Below are positions 63,001 through 64,000 of a stretch of DNA of 64,000 bases, one piece after another. The notes below the pieces were generated by a model. It saw only the letters and a program-made list of their open reading frames with translations. It was not told the origin of the DNA and ran no database searches. The stretch's first letter is position 1; each line of letters starts with the position of its first letter. Source of the stretch: Tyto alba (taxonomy: Eukaryota > Chordata > Aves > Strigiformes > Tytonidae). Position numbers and translations under genes: made by a program. The stretch spans positions 13,447,777 through 13,511,776 of the forward strand of contig NW_024881303.1 in NCBI RefSeq assembly GCF_018691265.1, written 5' to 3'.

Positions 63001-64000
63001 GCTCCATGGCTAAACTCCCATGCTCCTTTTTAACAACTTAGGGGTCAGTGATTCTGGAAGTGTGGGAAGGGTGGCATTGGTGCAAAACAGTGGGTGTGCT
63101 GCCCACTTTGACTGAAAAAGAAGTGGCAGAGCATAATCTGTGAATTACACTGATGTACACAGATATGAGAAGAGTGTCTGTCTGTCTTTCAGTCTGTCTT
63201 TCTATAGATAAACTTTCACTACCTGCTAAATTTAGACTGTTAAATTAATTTCTGTGAAGCCAGAGCTGAACCACACCCTTCAAATGTGAAGGGCTATTGC
63301 AGTAAACCATTATGCTACACAGAGGGCTCGGTCAAATAAGGACACGTTTGCAGGCAGGTGCAATTTCCTTTTAGAAAACTGATAGATGGTGCTTCTGCAT
63401 TCTGTAATGTGTTGGTTTTAGTCTCTACAAAATACAGCTTGCATTCTGTTATAATTAGTAACAAATCATGCATCTGGAACAAAGAGGAATGTAGCTGAGC
63501 AATATATTACATTTAACTGCAATCTGGTTCAGATCCCCTGGTTCCTTTCAATTTAAACTGTGCAACAAATGTACTTCCAGTCTTCATTTTTATCACTTGT
63601 TGTAGCATTTAGCAAAGGTCATAGTGACCCAGAGGAAGCTTAAGAGGAAAGTGTTGTGGTGGATCTTGGAAAGGGAGTTTGACTGTGATGATGGTGGGCA
63701 TGATGCCAAGCCCAGCTCTCCTGCATGTCTTTTGTTTGTGCTCTATTTTTTCTTATGCTGGGCTGGATTCAATCATGCAGCCACATCTATGGATGAGGCA
63801 GAAATCTGAAATAATTAGTACATCTCTTTTCTCTGATGTCTTTTTTTTTTTTTTTTTTCCAAAAGAATACTTTAAATTGTTTACTTTTTCTGTGGTTGAA
63901 TTGTTGAATTAATAACAAAAATGTAGCCACTGTTGAAAAGGACAGTCTTTCAGTGAAGTCCTGAATATTTAATTCTGTGCTTAGTAACTACCATCTTGTC
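60076..64000. other. Non-coding stretch to the window end
   Basis: AT-rich, with T-runs at about 60591-60602, 60932-60948 and 63841-63858. The minus frame 62150-62533 (127 codons) has no recognisable relative. No gene or dated repeat recognised. Confidence 0.5.

Noticed and set aside
1..64000. CRISPR arrays, operons or phage genes
   Set aside because: No regularly spaced direct repeats or dense coding. Composition and repeats are those of a vertebrate chromosome.

Overview
This 64 kb window reads as vertebrate, most likely avian, nuclear DNA. The evidence is the repeat content. There are several CR1 non-LTR retrotransposon fragments, one with the bird-type 3' end rich in ATTCTATGA. There are two degenerate MIR-class SINEs. 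There is one solo LTR of an endogenous retrovirus type (TGTCCTGGTTT...GACA ends, 5-bp target duplication) that I know from non-galliform birds. No L1, Alu or prokaryotic signature is visible. Placement within Neoaves is an inference from the LTR alone.

Layout. 1-19.1 kb is AT-rich, gene-free sequence with old repeats: a MIR, a hAT-like scrap, two CR1 copies at 8.3-9.5 kb and one antisense CR1 at 18.7-18.9 kb. 19.14-23.52 kb is a very large CpG island with long C and G tracts, and a less GC-rich pocket at 20.8-21.4 kb. It is the only obvious gene-regulatory landmark. Two good splice-donor sequences face away from each other inside it: minus strand at 22570, plus strand at 23136. This fits a divergent promoter with non-coding or short first exons. 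23.5-34 kb is AT-rich, and its first 1.4 kb looks like conserved non-coding sequence. 34-36.6 kb holds a MIR, a CR1 3' tip and the solo LTR. 36.6-64 kb is again gene-free, with a long antisense CR1 at 45.1-46.0 kb, a short CR1 at 49.0 kb, homopolymer and microsatellite tracts and several inverted repeats.

No protein-coding gene, tRNA, rRNA or CRISPR array could be recognised on either strand. Open frames in the CpG island are long on both strands because stop codons are rare in such GC-rich sequence; outside it they are short and unrelated to families I know. The window is best understood as the promoter and first-exon neighbourhood, plus flanking intron or intergenic sequence, of a gene whose coding exons lie outside. 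A large CpG island beside conserved-looking AT-rich DNA is typical of a developmental regulator, but I could not name the gene.

The most interesting unexplained signals are three. First, the island itself with its divergent donors. Second, at least ten degenerate copies of a dispersed palindromic element whose core resembles CCATTGACTTCAATGG. Third, a few clean inverted repeats (60016-60075, 54794-54822, 17601-17618). I found no convincing new biological system.
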